Source of the DNA: Anseranas semipalmata
Lineage: Eukaryota; Chordata; Aves; Anseriformes; Anseranatidae
Direction of reading: 5' to 3'
Assembly (NCBI GenBank): GCA_013399115.1
Contig: VXAA01003315.1
Location: 514,197 to 578,196, forward strand
Length of the DNA: 64,000 nucleotides
A program made the translations under genes and the position numbers. The stretch's first letter is position 1. Each line of letters begins with the position of its first letter. The notes under the pieces were generated by a model that saw only the letters and a list, made by a program, of their open reading frames with translations, was not told the origin of the DNA and did no database searches. Shown here one piece after another: positions 51,546-64,000 of this stretch.

Positions 51546-54500
51546 AACAGCATGGTCTAGCCCAGTGTCTAAAATGGTGCAATCAATTTAAAAACAATGG
51601 AAATACAGAGGGTTTGTTTTTACTACTTTTATGAAGCTTCAAAGGGATCTTGGGCCAAACTATTACTAGCTGCTATGTAGTAGGTCCAGGAGAAGGGATC
51701 AAGGAGAATGAAATTCAGATTTAGCCATACCCAGGTAAATTCCAGATGCAGGTAAATTCCACGCAGCCTTGCTTTAACAAGCAGCTCACAGGGGAGCAGA
51801 TGAGATGAAGCTCCCACCTTTCCAATGAATGCAGGTAGCAGAAGACAAGAGAGATTATGTCCCACTGCATACCAGAGTCCTGCCAGTGCCTTCATGGGGA
51901 CAGAGCAGTTGGCTGGAGTTTATCTTACCTATTTAGGCATTTCAGAATTAGCTGTCCTGATCTGAGCTGGTTGTCCTTGATTCGTTTCACCTGCATAGGA
52001 TGATTCATTTCCTAGTACAAAAATAAAAATTTAAGATGCAAGTAGAATTTTCTCCAGAACTGCTTATTTTTTCTCTTGGGAATTCTAAAGAGATCAGACA
52101 ACTAACTTAGACTTGGCTGACTGACTGTCTTTTAAATGGCTAATGTGAGGTGAGATGGATTCCACTTCATAGTTCTCAAATACTGACTGTATCTTGAAAG
52201 TATGATAAAACCTGCTGCTACTGTAAAATCCTACTTAAAAAATGGCACAGGATAAATGCAGTGCTTTGCTCCCATGGACTGTGGCAATATGAGACCATTA
52301 TATTGAGACATGGCAAAATGAGACCAGGATCAATTAACATCTGACTTTAGTGTCTGTCAAATATCCAGGTTTACCTAAACATAATACATGTAAAATGACC
52401 CATCAGGGAGAAAAAGATAGGTAGTTATAAATACTTACCACCCAGACAATGCTTTGGATTATGTAGCTTAAATAAAATGCAGCCCCTCATATAAACTGTG
52501 CTAATAAAACTCATCTGGGTGTAAGCAGTCTTTCTGAGAAAATATCTCACAAAAATATCAGTGTAGATGTATGCTGTTTCTTACTGCTTAGTCTGAAAAG
52601 CAAGAAGTGGGATTCTTTTGACAGATATCTGAGCATAAAAATATTCTCTCTCTACAGAGAAGGAGAGATACCTGGCTCCTTTACTGGCTAGGATTCACCG
52701 TGGAGGGCAAAATGGGAAAACGGGAGAAGCAGGAAGATACAGTAATAACTAAAGTAGCCCTCTGATTATGTTTGAGGGAAATCAACCGTAGATTCCATTA
52801 AAATTATTAATTTATTTAAAAACAAAATTCTCTCTTGAATTTCAAGCACAGTATGACATCGGTAAGTTTTAATGACTATTTTTACAAGATTTGAATCTCC
52901 TTACAGTTCAGAAAAACTCTCATAACCTTGCAAATGGAGAAACTCATGAACATGAAAATCCCTCAGACATGGCAGGATCTTTCACTAGCAAAGCAACAAG
53001 CGAAAATGTGGATCTTCCCAGGGAGCAGCAAAGAGCAGGGCTGGAGGAGTCAAGATTGTACATGTGACAAGATTGAGAAAGTGACATGTCTTCCTCACCC
53101 ATCCTACATTCACATGCAGCTGTTATTTCAATTTAAGTATGAAGTGGATGTGTACTTTGAAGGACTGGCGTTTACATTCAGTTAGCACTGTCTGCGGTCA
53201 GGTAATGGAGCAAAACATTTTTTTTCTGGGTAGAGCATGAGCACATCCTGCTCCAGCACTGAAAAGAAAAAGTAACCCCCAAATCAAAGGTGTAGTAGGT
53301 CTTTGAGGTAGCCACTGATGGCACATATCTAAAATGACAGGTTGGATCCAAACAGACTCATTTATCTTATCATTTTCCCCTCATTCTAGCTGATCACTTT
53401 TTCTTAATTAAGTAGCCAGACGCTACACACGGCAAAACTAAGCATTTCTAAATCATCTAATTTGGAGGTAAAATTAATCCAAGGTACGGGTAAACTAAGG
53501 TACAACTAATCCAAGAAGGAAACCCCTTTTCTAACACTTTAGAATCTAACTTTAGGAAAAGCCAGATTTGTTTTGCAAAAATTAAACTGACCTGTTTGAC
53601 ACCTCATTCTCCTTTTAATTATGTTTTGCACTGGAGACCAGTGTATAATGGGAGTTGACAGCAGTCACATATAAAAAGATGTGTCCCAACATCCTCTCTT
53701 TTCAACAGGGACTTGTATTCTTATTTTTGACATGCATGGATTAGTAGCAAAATGATCAGAGTTCATTCTCTTAGTGGGAAATAAACTCTTTCAGTGCATG
53801 AGATATCTTTTCTCAGAAGTCCTGTTTGATTTCTTAATAGTCTTGAAACATTCATCATTCTTTGTTTTGAGAAGTAATTGTTATACATCCACAAGTACCT
53901 TTTTAGTTTAGGAGTAGATCAGAGGTCCCGATGACCATGATGGCACATAATGAAGGGACTTCGGGGCATTTCAAGAACAGCTATGTTAGCTGGACTATAA
54001 AAACCTTTGGCTAGAACACTGTTCAGAGTGGTCAAAAGACTATACGGACAGCTGAGATCGACGTGATACCGACATCTTTTCATGCAGGGTTAGATTTAAT
54101 TGTGGCATTTCATTATGAGAAGGTCTCTTTTTGCTCTTCTGAAATGCTTTCAGGGTTAGCATTCACCTTCCCTGTGTGAAGCAGAAGACCTAGCATTAGC
54201 TTGGGAGCCCTCACGCTGTTTCCCTCAGTGCCGCGGAGAAACCCTGTCTGCCTGCAGCAGCGTGCCCCAGGGAGCTCTGCCTCCAGGGCAGCTCTGTGCT
54301 CCCAGCAGAGCAATTATCCTTCTTCTGAATAAGCCTCCTTACAAAACTAGAAATCCAGTTTACTCCTGCCATGTGTCATAAGGGACAACCGTTTCCTTTA
54401 ATCGATGGTGCTTTTATGTAAATTCATCATCCAGTTAACTTTGTGATCTCAGCCTAAATAATGTTATTTTGACTAAGTGCTTAGTGGTTATATTGATTTG

Positions 54501-57210
54501 TGAAAACCCCTCAGGTGATTATATCTGGCAAATGGACCAACAGCAGTGATTTATTAAAAGGCTGCCTTTTGAAAGGTGTTCTGAATGTCACCTACAGACA
54601 CTGATATTTCATCAGATACGTCAAGTCTCTCCTTCTGCCTTTTGTCTCTAAATCTCTATGGATAACCTGAAGTTATATCTGAATGGAATGATCTTAGTCA
54701 TTTTATTTCTAGTACAAGCTGTGTTTGCACTGAAATACGGGCAGTGTAACTGACTTATTTCTACAGCTGTAGCAACAGCAATCTTAAGCAAGTTTAGTCA
54801 AATGCAGTGCAGAGTAAGAGGGATATTCTGCTTCCAGGTATATCAAGTAAATAAAAACCTTCCAGTTACTTAAGAACTACCAGGAAACTTTCCCTGCATT
54901 TCTATTGTATATGTCCAAACTGTCAGTTCTCCTGTGCTGCGATTGTCTTCTTGGATACTTCTGTTTCCGTAATGCCTGATTCTCTGCTTCTGACCGGTGC
55001 TTCCCAGCTGGTATCACAAAGCACGTAAGAGAGATTAATGTGCTTTACAGAGCATGTCACTTGTAGCCATCTCCGTGCCAGATTCAGCACTGACAGGGAA
55101 TCTTGTATATGTGAGGGGTGAAGTGGTCATCTGGCAGTTAAGGTATCAAATGTGACTCACGTGCTGGGAGACGATAACTGGAGCTGACACAAATGGGCAC
55201 TGCACTCTTTACGTAAAGGCAATGATCCTTACAAAAACAAATTGGTGTGTTACACTTTTTCCTGCCTGAGAGCGAAATAAATGCATGTTATGCTGCTCTG
55301 CTACCTAAACAATTTATACCTGGTTTTCATCATAATTTAGTCTAGCCCACTACGAAGGAGCACAGAACCATTTTGTTTTCTCTCCGTTTGTCTAGCAATG
55401 TCCTTTCTTAAAGGAAAATCCAGTGGAGCTGACTGCACATGTTTATACTGAAGTGGGGCAAGTGCCTGAACAGTTAATACTTTGATTCAAATGGAAGTCA
55501 GAAATATCCATATAGTTAGAATTAGAAGAATTTTTTTTGGCAATTTTTATCGTTTTTGTTGATGATTATTAGCTAACAGATGGAGACAGACTGTGTCCTC
55601 TGATGTCCAGGAATAGTTTTTCCCGCTTTATTAAAAAAGACAAAAAATAAATTCAGCTTTCTATATTAAGATAGCCTTTGAATACAACAGGAAGGAAAGA
55701 TTCAATTTCTTTTTCATAATTCCTTCTGTGTTTAGTTTAAATATTAAAAAGATATCTTTTCCTCTTGTGCTGTCTACTCTTTTTCTCTTTGCACTTCAGA
55801 GCAGCTGCAGATTTTACAAATTGATTAAGCATGGCAGAATGGCATTGCTTTTGCTTTGCTTGAGCCTCATTGCTCAGCAGCAGGATTGGTGAAATATCAG
55901 CACGTGCCCAGCACATGCACACCAAAACTACTCAGAAAATAGTAATAAAAAATAATGAAATCAGAAATCTCAGGTCATGTTCTGTGAGCCACAGAGACAA
56001 CGGATTATCCAGGATTTATGTTTTGTATGTCAAAATATGAAGCGTGCTACTGCATATGCTGATGTCCACAACTTAAATCAGTCTGAAGTTGTACTGAGGC
56101 AGCTCTGCCCTCCTGGTGCTCTGCTTTTGCATGCCCCCATCCTCACGCTGGATTTCATCCACAGCTGTTGTGCTGGCCCTGACACTCAGCTTGTCACTCT
56201 GTGACTGAAGGATGCTCCATCCCCATTTATCCCACTTTGGTTTTCTGCCTTGGCTCCCCAGATGGACTTGGGCACTGCCCTTGGCCGGCGCTCAGCGCTA
56301 GGATTGCAAAACCCACCACAGCTCTGGAGTTTGGAGGCTGATGGAGCAAAACATGGGAAAGACATGAAGCAACACTGGGTTGCTGGGTTTTGTATGCTTA
56401 CTTGGAACTACTAACCGCTAAGGCCAATAAAATTTGCAAGTAGCAAATGATGCAAAGCTGACAGGAGCTTCTGTCCATCATAAGAAGAAGGGGATGAGAA
56501 ATGAAAAAGAAGTTCCTTTTCTATTAGGAAAAGGAAATGTTTCTTCCCATATATAATACATGGTACTTAAGACTGCTAGGGCCAAGAATTGGAGCAGATA
56601 CAAAAAGGCATTACTTCTGATAACAGGAACATTCACTGATGTAATAATTAATTACAAAAATATTTGAAAGTGACATAAAATTTCATGCTTTGGATCTTAC
56701 ATCAACACGTATTTAATAGAGACCTAAGACCAAGCATGAACAATAAACTATGGATTAGAAGGTTACTTTCCTCCTGTGGCATGCTCTTAATTTATTACAT
56801 AGTTATCTCTTAAGTCAGGAACACATACCAAGTATATCTATGACCAGTCTCGGTCACATTATTCATCTAAGTTAGCCCACTTATTTCCCTGGAACCGCTT
56901 GAGTGATTAAAGCAAATAGAATTTGGTGGTAAGATTTGCCTTGCAAATTCACGCCTCCATCCTCTTACCTGATTTTGTTACAGTCTCCAATTAGTCCCAG
57001 ATTTCTGTGGCTCTGAAACTGTTGTTCCAGATATGAACTCATTAGCTGTGCAGAGATGGATTTTTTATTCCCTGCTCAATATTTGATCTCTGTGATTGTA
57101 GCTTAGACGTTAATGGGATTTCTTTCTGCCATATTTCACTGCAAATATGTATGCAGTTTCTCACTGACTTTCAGTCTTTCTACTGTTTACTTCTCCTTGT
57201 TGAATATCTG

Positions 57211-57235
57211 TTTGTGTGTGTGCATGTGTGTGCGT
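57211..57235. repeat. (TG)n microsatellite
   Basis: TG units are interrupted by a single CA; short dinucleotide repeat. Confidence 0.85.
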
Positions 57236-59224
57236 TGTTTTTTTTATCTAATTCCTCTTTAGTGCTCGTGATTAAATGCTTGCCAGAATACCGCAGTAAC
57301 AGTAACACTTGGTGTATCTAAGACATATCACCACACTGATAGAACCAGAAATTTCCAAAATTCACTATTCAATACTAGGGAGAAAAAAAAAGAGCAAATG
57401 ACTGTTTTGCTGTTTCAGTTTTGCCACGTGGAGAATCTTTCTTTCTAAAAAATGTAAATGAAAATTAAGTAGCTATGAAGGGTTGCCACATAATTTTAGC
57501 ACTCTTAACACTGATGTTAATTAGACAGAAAAGTGATCTGCTACCAGAATAGCAGGGATACACTTGCTTGTGATGTTTCATTATCACATTCACCATATGT
57601 TTCATTATTCACTGCTATTCTTTTGGATGCAGATAGTTGGTAAAAAAACACTAAATTAGTTATAACAGTGATAACCTGTCTTATGTTATAGATAAAAGTA
57701 GCTTCCATATCTGGATTTCACTGTCTGTATTTTTTCCCATTTTCTCTATTTCTAATGTTTCCCAGCATTTTGATCGCTTGCATCTACATTTGCAGTGGGA
57801 AGTGAGGGAGCAATATTATGGCAACTCCCTTAGTGGAAACATTACTTAGAGACGTTGCTTAAGCTCATAAGACGCTGTCATTAATTTCCAAGCATTACAG
57901 CCTCTCCCTTCTTTCATGAGCTTTCCGTATTCCCTAAAGCAGCTAAAAAATACTGGGTTTTTCTTTCTTCTTAACTGCTGGTTACAAAACTGACAGGAGA
58001 TAAGATTTGTGATAGGACAACAAAACTGCACTTCAAAAACGCACAGAGTCTCTAAATCTGAAGAGCATGCTTTCACGTGTTTCACTCTGTTAGAGCAATT
58101 TAGCTCAGAGCAAGACTCTCTTTAAATCTCTACCAGAATTGAGCTACATCAGTAGTAATTCAAAACGTGCTTCGAATGAAGGTTTTCACTTCCTAGCTCT
58201 GCCTCACTCTCTTTTATTTATGATCACTGCTTTATTTGTGATTATCAAGAATCAAAATTTAAGAACAGCATTCTCTAGGCTCACTTTTCTCATACACTAG
58301 CCTGGTGATTCAGGCTCAGCAGTCCCAGGTATTAGCAAGTTCCTAAACCTGTCTCCTCCCTCCACAGAGCTGCAGTGTAGCCTCATATTAAAAAGCACAA
58401 CTGGAAAGATGCTCCTTCTGACTTCATTGCTCATCAACTTATGTCTGTATAATGGGGAGACGAACATTTGTAGGATCACTGTTGGTCTCAAGTAACCCCA
58501 ATTCCAGGGTTACCAGAATCACCCTTGCAGTGTCCAGTGCATTTAACAACACCTGAAAAAGGCAAACCTTTTTGTTAAGTCATTCTTTATCCTGATCTCT
58601 GCATGTATATAATATGCTATTTCAGCTTTTTTGATACAGGGAAAGATAATAATTTTCTTTATGTTCCTGTAATTATACACGATATGAGTGGGGCTTGATT
58701 TTCCTGTACTGGAACTTAGAATGCTATATTACAATGCACTTTTGTATCAGTCAATAATTTTATGAATTACATGATTATATGTGCTTAGGGGAAAAAAACA
58801 CTTCCATCACAGAAATGCTTATATTAGTACAAGAACAGTATAGTGGGCTTAAGCAATTAGATATTTGAACTGTGTGATATTAATCACTAAATATCTATCT
58901 CTATGAAATCTCAAAAAATTTGTAAGGAAGCAGTATTGGCAGAATCTTGCATCCTGTAGAGGTTTCTTGGATGTTTTATTGTCCCTTCTTCTGTAAGACT
59001 GGATCCACATCAAAGTAACCTCAGACCTGCTCTGCTCATCAGACTAAAATTCTTAGTTCTGCTCATGTGTATCCAGTTCTCCTGGTGTTTCAGACCCATT
59101 TTTATATCGGTATTTCCTTATTATCTGCATTTAAGTATATCCCTCTTCCATGTACATTCTAAGGAGTTATGGCTTACTGCAGGAAAACAGATAAAATGTC
59201 ACTGCTTTTGGTATTATTTGTATT

Positions 59225-59241
59225 TTTGTTGTTGTTGTTGT
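59225..59241. repeat. (TTG)n microsatellite
   Basis: About five TTG units in intron sequence. Confidence 0.8.
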
Positions 59242-59907
59242 GCAAGTATCTAGTAGCTTTTCATATATTACAAAAATTTTTGCATGCCTGAAATTTCCTG
59301 TGTTAAACTTATCGTGTATATTTTTAAAACATAGGCTTCTTGTCTAAGTAACCAGTCCTGCTTAATTACAGCAGAACACTTGGAAGTACTTTTAAATGTT
59401 AAAGTGTGGCATGAAGTAGAAATTTCTGTTCTGTTCCAGTATATTGACATTACTTTCTCAATGTACTGCATCGACACCAAGCCCACAGTTCAGATTAATT
59501 CAAGAGGAGAAAAAAAAAAATCTCCCTTTATTGCTCTTATCAGCTTTACCCCATGCAGAAACCACCTCAGCAGTGCCAGCATGTACCTACCCAGCCTGTC
59601 TCAAGGCTCAGACATACACACACAAATCCTCACTAACTCCCTTTCATCTTCACCATAATCTGGGACTCCCATTTCCACCCCTTGCTTCCTGGTTGAAATA
59701 AAATGTTGCTATGGATACCCGTCTGACTCTGAGAGATGCTTTGAACTAACAGTGAGGTTCACAAGGCGCACTGTGCTGTACCATCTTCATTTTTAAGTAG
59801 CATAACCTTAACGTTAAGGTGAAAATGTTGTGAATTTTCCATCAGATTAATCTTGATTTCTCTTTTTTTTGTTTTTCCCTTTTTTTTTTCTTTTATTCTT
59901 TCCACAG

Positions 59908-60251
59908 CTGTAACTTACACAAGTTACAAAAAAACACCGCCACCGGTACCCCCGCGTACCACGTCCAAGCCACTGATCTCAGTCACGGCCCAGAGCAGCA
60001 CAGAATCCACCCAGGATGCATACCACGACAGCCGGACTCAGAGGATTTCCCCGTGGCCTCAGGACGGGCGAGGGATGTACAACTCCACAGACAGTTTGGA
60101 CAGTAACAAGGCCATGAATCTTGCCTTGGAGACTGCAGCTGCGCAGCGCCACGCGTCTGAAAGCGCCTCCATACGAACCAGTGACAAGGCCATCCTAGTG
60201 ACAAAAGCAGAGGAGTTTCTTAAGAGTCGGCGTTCCTCTATAGGGATCCAG
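59908..60251 (+). CDS. DLGAP2: DLGAP2 coding exon: proline-rich segment and dynein-light-chain-type motif
   Basis: The exon is 344 nt: two bases completing the split codon (g|ct, Ala528), then 114 codons. It reads VTYTSYKKTPPPVPPRTTSK at 529-548, a PxxP-rich stretch suited to SH3 binding, then PLISVTAQSSTESTQDAY, conserved in all DLGAP proteins. An NSTDSLDSNKAM segment, an Ala-rich helix-prone stretch (LALETAAAQRH) and EEFLKSRRSSIGIQ at 629-642 follow. SIGIQ is the beginning of the GIQV motif that in GKAP binds dynein light chain; its last residues come from the next exon, outside the window. The acceptor tract is unusually strong. The donor AG|GTAGCC is weak at +4 to +6. If it is not used, translation adds only VAYH before a stop at 60264-60266. 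Confidence 0.94.
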
Positions 60252-62509
60252 GTAGCCTATCATTAACATCTGTTCTGTGATGAATTGCTTGCCTTCTTTC
60301 TGTAAATAGCATAGAATGAGTCATTGAGCTTCGCTGGCTCTAATAATCTAACAAACAACCCCTGGCTGCCTGGCGTTAATTGTAATTCACATCATGGCGA
60401 CGTGGCTGTGCAGGGAAGTCTTCAGCTAATATGCTGTACCTGGAAGAAAATGAATGAATAAATCTCTAGGGAGGTTACCTGTCATTAGCGCTTGATATGA
60501 AAATTATACTGCAGAGCTACAGGTGAACAGCATGTTCATCTCCTTCCCTCCATGAATTCAGTCCTTTTTGTAGAATTATGCCTGCTTTAAAATGCTTCAC
60601 TGTATTTTTTCCATTATCTTTCTCTTTTGACCTTGGAAAACGTGTGATGCTAATGGATCCTCAACAGTTGTTCTACCTAAAAAGAGCATCACCACCGTGC
60701 TTTTAATAACAGGCATTCTGCTGGGGAGAAAGTACCAAGGAAAGGAAAGGAACTTACTGATGTAGCTACAGCAAAATTCAGAGTGGCCAGTAAGGAAATA
60801 ACATCAGTAAGGACAGCCTTTGAGCTTTGAGCTTTGAGATTCCTCCATTTGTCCACCATGTTATCATGCCTTACAAAATGTCTGTCAGGCTACAGAAAGT
60901 TCAGGCACGTTATGTTGTGTCAGGCAAATGAAATACGATGATTCCCAATGCAGGTTTTGCATGGTATTTCTTCTTTGGATGGAAAGCACTAGATAGATAG
61001 TAGTAATAAGTTGTTTAAATATCTAGGAAATACGAAGTAGTAATGAAAATCAGAAAGTTGAATTTGCGAAAAATTCAGTCTGTGGAGACACAGGAGTGGA
61101 TGGAAATTTAGGCTTCTGTCCTGCTCTTACTTAGACACACGTCTAAGTATGTGAATATCCTCCTTTACATCATTGGGTTCACTTTTATGCTTAACGATCT
61201 CTACTTCTGCCAGATTAATGATAGCAGAAATGCTCTGTATTTTGGCATAGTTACAGATATTGTAGAAATAGCAGCATAGACCTTGACAGCGTGATGGTCC
61301 ATGTAACTAACCCAGTGAATGACTATTCATATACAACGAATTAAGTGTATAAAAATAATTATTATTTTCTTTAAAAGTGTGGATTCCATTTCCATTAATC
61401 TCAAGATACGATCAGAGAAAAATATTTGGCTTAAGCATGTCACAGCTACTGATTGGACTTTAACATCACAGTGTGGTATAATTTTGCTGTTCCACAACAT
61501 ATTAGACTAACAGGAATACCTGGGCTTTGTCAGCAAGCTGCTTGTCCATTTCTCATCATAAAAACATTGGCTTCTGCTTCTTTACATACAGAAGAGCAGA
61601 ATGCAATTTAAGAACAATGTTAAAATATGCAGATGGCTATTTTTCAAATGTTCTACAAAGTAATTAGTGTATCCTAAATTGTTCAGAGAAGGGGCTTAGC
61701 AGGTAACGGTGCAAAGCTCAAAAGAGCAGCAAGTCATTGCTGGTACCTTTTAGCCCCTGACCTGAAACTTCCTCTTCAGAGAGGAATTGTATCTAGCATT
61801 GTTCTTATCTCCTCTTTACAGCAGCCATGCGCAGCAGCAATATTTAACAGTATTGGTGTCTTGCTTCAGTCAGTCCTGGCATTTCAACAATTAATTCTGG
61901 AACTTTGGTTACATCACTTGATCCTGTTTCTTACCGCAGGTGATGACCCGTACTTTTCACTGGGCTCCGACCCTTCTTGGGTTTTGGTGTGTTTAATAAC
62001 AAGTGCTTCTAATCTGCAAAAATTCTGTGCAATGGTGTACGTGGAGGCAGTGGATCTTCTGTGTCAACTTGTCATCTGACGCCTGGCCCATAATGCTGGT
62101 CCTCAGGTGCACACTGAAAAAGGCAAACATTGTTTGCAACAGCACGTCATAGAAGGATGAGCTGTTTGAAAAGTACAAACTCCTTGGTTGCGCCATTTGG
62201 CATTAGATAAGGTTAGAATTGTGAAATTACTCTTAATATTGTATCCCCATAGTATATTTTAGTTTTTTTTTTTTCTGCAGTGAGTTTCAAACTTCACATT
62301 AGTGTGAAAAATACCTTTCTGCAGCATTTCTAAGCAGAAAATGAATTTTGTCATATTTTTGTTGCCCAGTTTGTACAGAATAAAAACACAAGGTAATATA
62401 CCCTTATTGCAAACTACATAAATAGTAACTTATGTCTCGAAAATACAGCTACGGTATTTGATTTCTTTTAGACTTCTGTATCAAAGCACCTCAGAAAAGG
62501 ATGTTTTTT

Positions 62510-62599
62510 ATTTGCATATTTCCTTGATTGACTAAATGACTTGTTTTCTCATTAGCATGCCAAGCTAGGGTAATGCATTTAATTTGCATTTATTTGCAT
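62510..62599. promoter_or_regulatory. Candidate cis-regulatory element: cluster of POU octamer sites
   Basis: Three perfect ATTTGCAT octamers lie at 62510-62517, 62582-62589 and 62592-62599. Two near-matches, ATTAGCAT (62551-62558) and TAATGCAT (62571-62578), lie between them, and TTAATTA follows at once. The octamer is the known POU-domain (Oct/Brn) site, and ATTA cores bind homeodomains. Enhancer function is inferred only; AT-rich sequence raises the chance background. Confidence 0.3.
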
Positions 62600-63086
62600 T
62601 AATTATTTTGCTATCAGGATGGTTAATTTGTGCATTTTTTTGATGTTTGATTCCTTTAACACATTGGTGTGAGAATGTTTGCCCATGGAGCTTCGTACAG
62701 TAAAAGAGAGGCACGAAGATAGAGAATGACCAGCACTGCCTCTGCATGTGGAACTGCTACAGACCCAGCTTAGGGCTGCCATGTCTTTGGGATATGTGAT
62801 TTGTGTAGTGTGCATGTTATTAACAGAAGTCCTTCTAAAAAGTCCTGGCATAGTACACATGGGCCATAGGATTGGTATGCACATGTACAGGGAGCCCAAC
62901 TCACTAGGGGAGCATCGGACTTACTATAAATCATCAGTAGCATCCAGTTTACAAGGACAGAGAACAACACAGCCATGGTAACCCAACTCATGTTATGTTA
63001 GCCCTATACCAGCTGAGAATTTTGCACAAAAAAAAAAGCTTGAGAAACAAAGCTTTCCCAAAAAATAGCTGTTGGTTTTAGGGTTT

Positions 63087-63118
63087 TTTGTTTGTTTGTT
63101 TGTTTGTTTGTTTGTTTT
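63087..63118. repeat. (TTTG)n microsatellite
   Basis: About seven TTTG units flanked by T runs. Confidence 0.85.
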
Positions 63119-63938
63119 TACTGCCATATTTAAATCAAGAGGAATATTCTCAGATATATCAGCAGGAATTTAAAAAAAAATGCTGATTCTCAAATTCAAT
63201 CAAATTGCAAAATACTGATTCTGTGATTAAAAATATAGTCAGCATTCTTAAGAATATATATATCACAAAGAATTAAACTCTAGTAATACCAGTAACTATA
63301 ATCTTAATATCTGTCTTCTGTCATGACAGCTGAAGACTTATCAAAGTATTTGAATTAAAATGGAGGGTAGAGATCGTCTAGAGTAACCAGTAAGTCAAGA
63401 GCAAGGTTATCACTGATATGTATTTTCAGGGATTTTTCTTTGCTCTTTAGCATACCCTTGTATGTAGGCTAATGATTAACATTCAAAAACTGTTCTAGCT
63501 ATAAACTGTATAAAATTAAAAGCATTTGGATTGTAAAATGTATGAGAAAACATGCCAAGAAATTACTTTCTCATTTATTTCAAGTATTTCAAAATATGTA
63601 GTCCTTTGTTTCTTCTCTGTTTGAAAGACGTCAAGACTTCTCCAAATGATCAGAAACTGTGGAAGTAGACAATATGGGAACAAATGTTGTAAGTGTGGAG
63701 ACTGATTCATGATGATATTTTTGGAGATGAGCACTATTTGTAGCGTAGAGAATGGACTCTGTCATCTTCATTTATCATCAGGAGATCACTTTTCAAAATA
63801 TCTAGGGTTGTGGGTTTTTTTTCCTCTCCAGCATCTTCATTGAACAAATAGTTCATATAAATCAAAAGCTGTATTCAGGAGAATTAGTGCAACATCTTGC
63901 CAGCTTAATTTTTTGTGTCATAAGGTGATCTTCTGCAT

Positions 63939-63962
63939 TATATATATATGTGTGTGTGTGTA

Positions 63963-63996
<34 letters not shown>
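63939..63996. repeat. Compound (TA)n(TG)n(TA)n microsatellite
   Basis: TA units, then TG units interrupted by one TATG, then a longer TA run at the window end. It is self-complementary in the TA parts and likely to vary in length. Confidence 0.9.
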
Positions 63997-64000
63997 GGTA

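Larger units (their letters stand above)
39709..59907 (+). other. DLGAP2: DLGAP2 intron, 20.2 kb
   Basis: This phase 1 intron runs from donor GTAAGC to a very long pyrimidine tract and acceptor (ttctttccacag) ending at 59907. It contains a 205-base N gap, a + strand CR1 with a 121-bp duplication split by one N, a minus-strand CR1, weaker candidate ancient repeats near 51143-51200 and 51479-51545, and several microsatellites. Long stretches (about 48000-51100, 52000-57000) hold nothing that I can name. No second gene or RNA gene is supported. Confidence 0.9.
60252..64000 (+). other. DLGAP2: DLGAP2 intron, 5' part
   Basis: Intron sequence after donor GTAGCC that continues past the window edge. 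The next family exon (acidic segment followed by a second GVQV-type motif) was looked for and not found. It holds a triple CTTTGAG repeat at about 60818-60839, a cluster of octamer-type sites near 62510-62600, a (TTTG)n repeat at 63087-63118 and a terminal TA/TG tract. Confidence 0.85.

Noticed and set aside
55977..56204. GC-richer stretch as a possible extra exon
   Set aside because: The translation resembles no DLGAP residue run, and the DLGAP2 frame already joins perfectly from 39708 to 59908.
59853..59907. In-frame ATG at 59853 as a new start for the exon at 59908
   Set aside because: The stretch is the polypyrimidine tract of the 3' splice site (mostly Phe codons) and is removed as intron.
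1..64000. CRISPR arrays, operons, tRNA or rRNA genes, prokaryotic-type systems
   Set aside because: No regularly spaced repeats, no clover-leaf candidates recognised by eye, and the gene structure is clearly spliced vertebrate.

Overview
The window is ordinary vertebrate nuclear DNA, almost certainly from a bird. Three or more insertions are typical avian CR1 LINE tails, the background is AT-rich intron sequence, and the only real coding sequence is a set of short, correctly bordered exons. Nothing looks bacterial, viral or plasmid-borne, and I found no novel gene system.

One gene spans the window on the + strand: DLGAP2 (SAPAP2/GKAP family), a postsynaptic density scaffold protein. Five consecutive coding exons are visible at 2573-3642, 20174-20385, 35692-35839, 39489-39708 and 59908-60251. 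Each has an AG acceptor and a GT donor, and all four junctions keep the reading frame (phases 0, 2, 0, 1). They encode 22 residues upstream of the methionine at 2641 plus 642 residues from it. This covers the N-terminal region, the 14-residue repeats that bind the PSD-95 guanylate-kinase domain, a proline-rich segment, and the start of a dynein-light-chain-type motif. The upstream exons and the C-terminal part (GKAP homology domain and PDZ-binding tail) lie outside the window.

The rest is intron, about 97% of the window. It holds CR1 fragments at 14474-14683 (+), 30183-30285 (-), 45231-45691 (+) and 47398-47597 (-). A GC/CpG-rich LTR-like segment on the minus strand lies at about 15369-15835. 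There are several TTTG/TTG/TG microsatellites, older repeat remnants, and a cluster of octamer (ATTTGCAT) sites at 62510-62599 that could be a regulatory element.

The most striking structural signals are probably assembly faults. Two exact direct duplications (418 bp and 121 bp) are each separated by exactly one N. Two longer N gaps (25 and 205 bases) are flanked by homopolymer runs.
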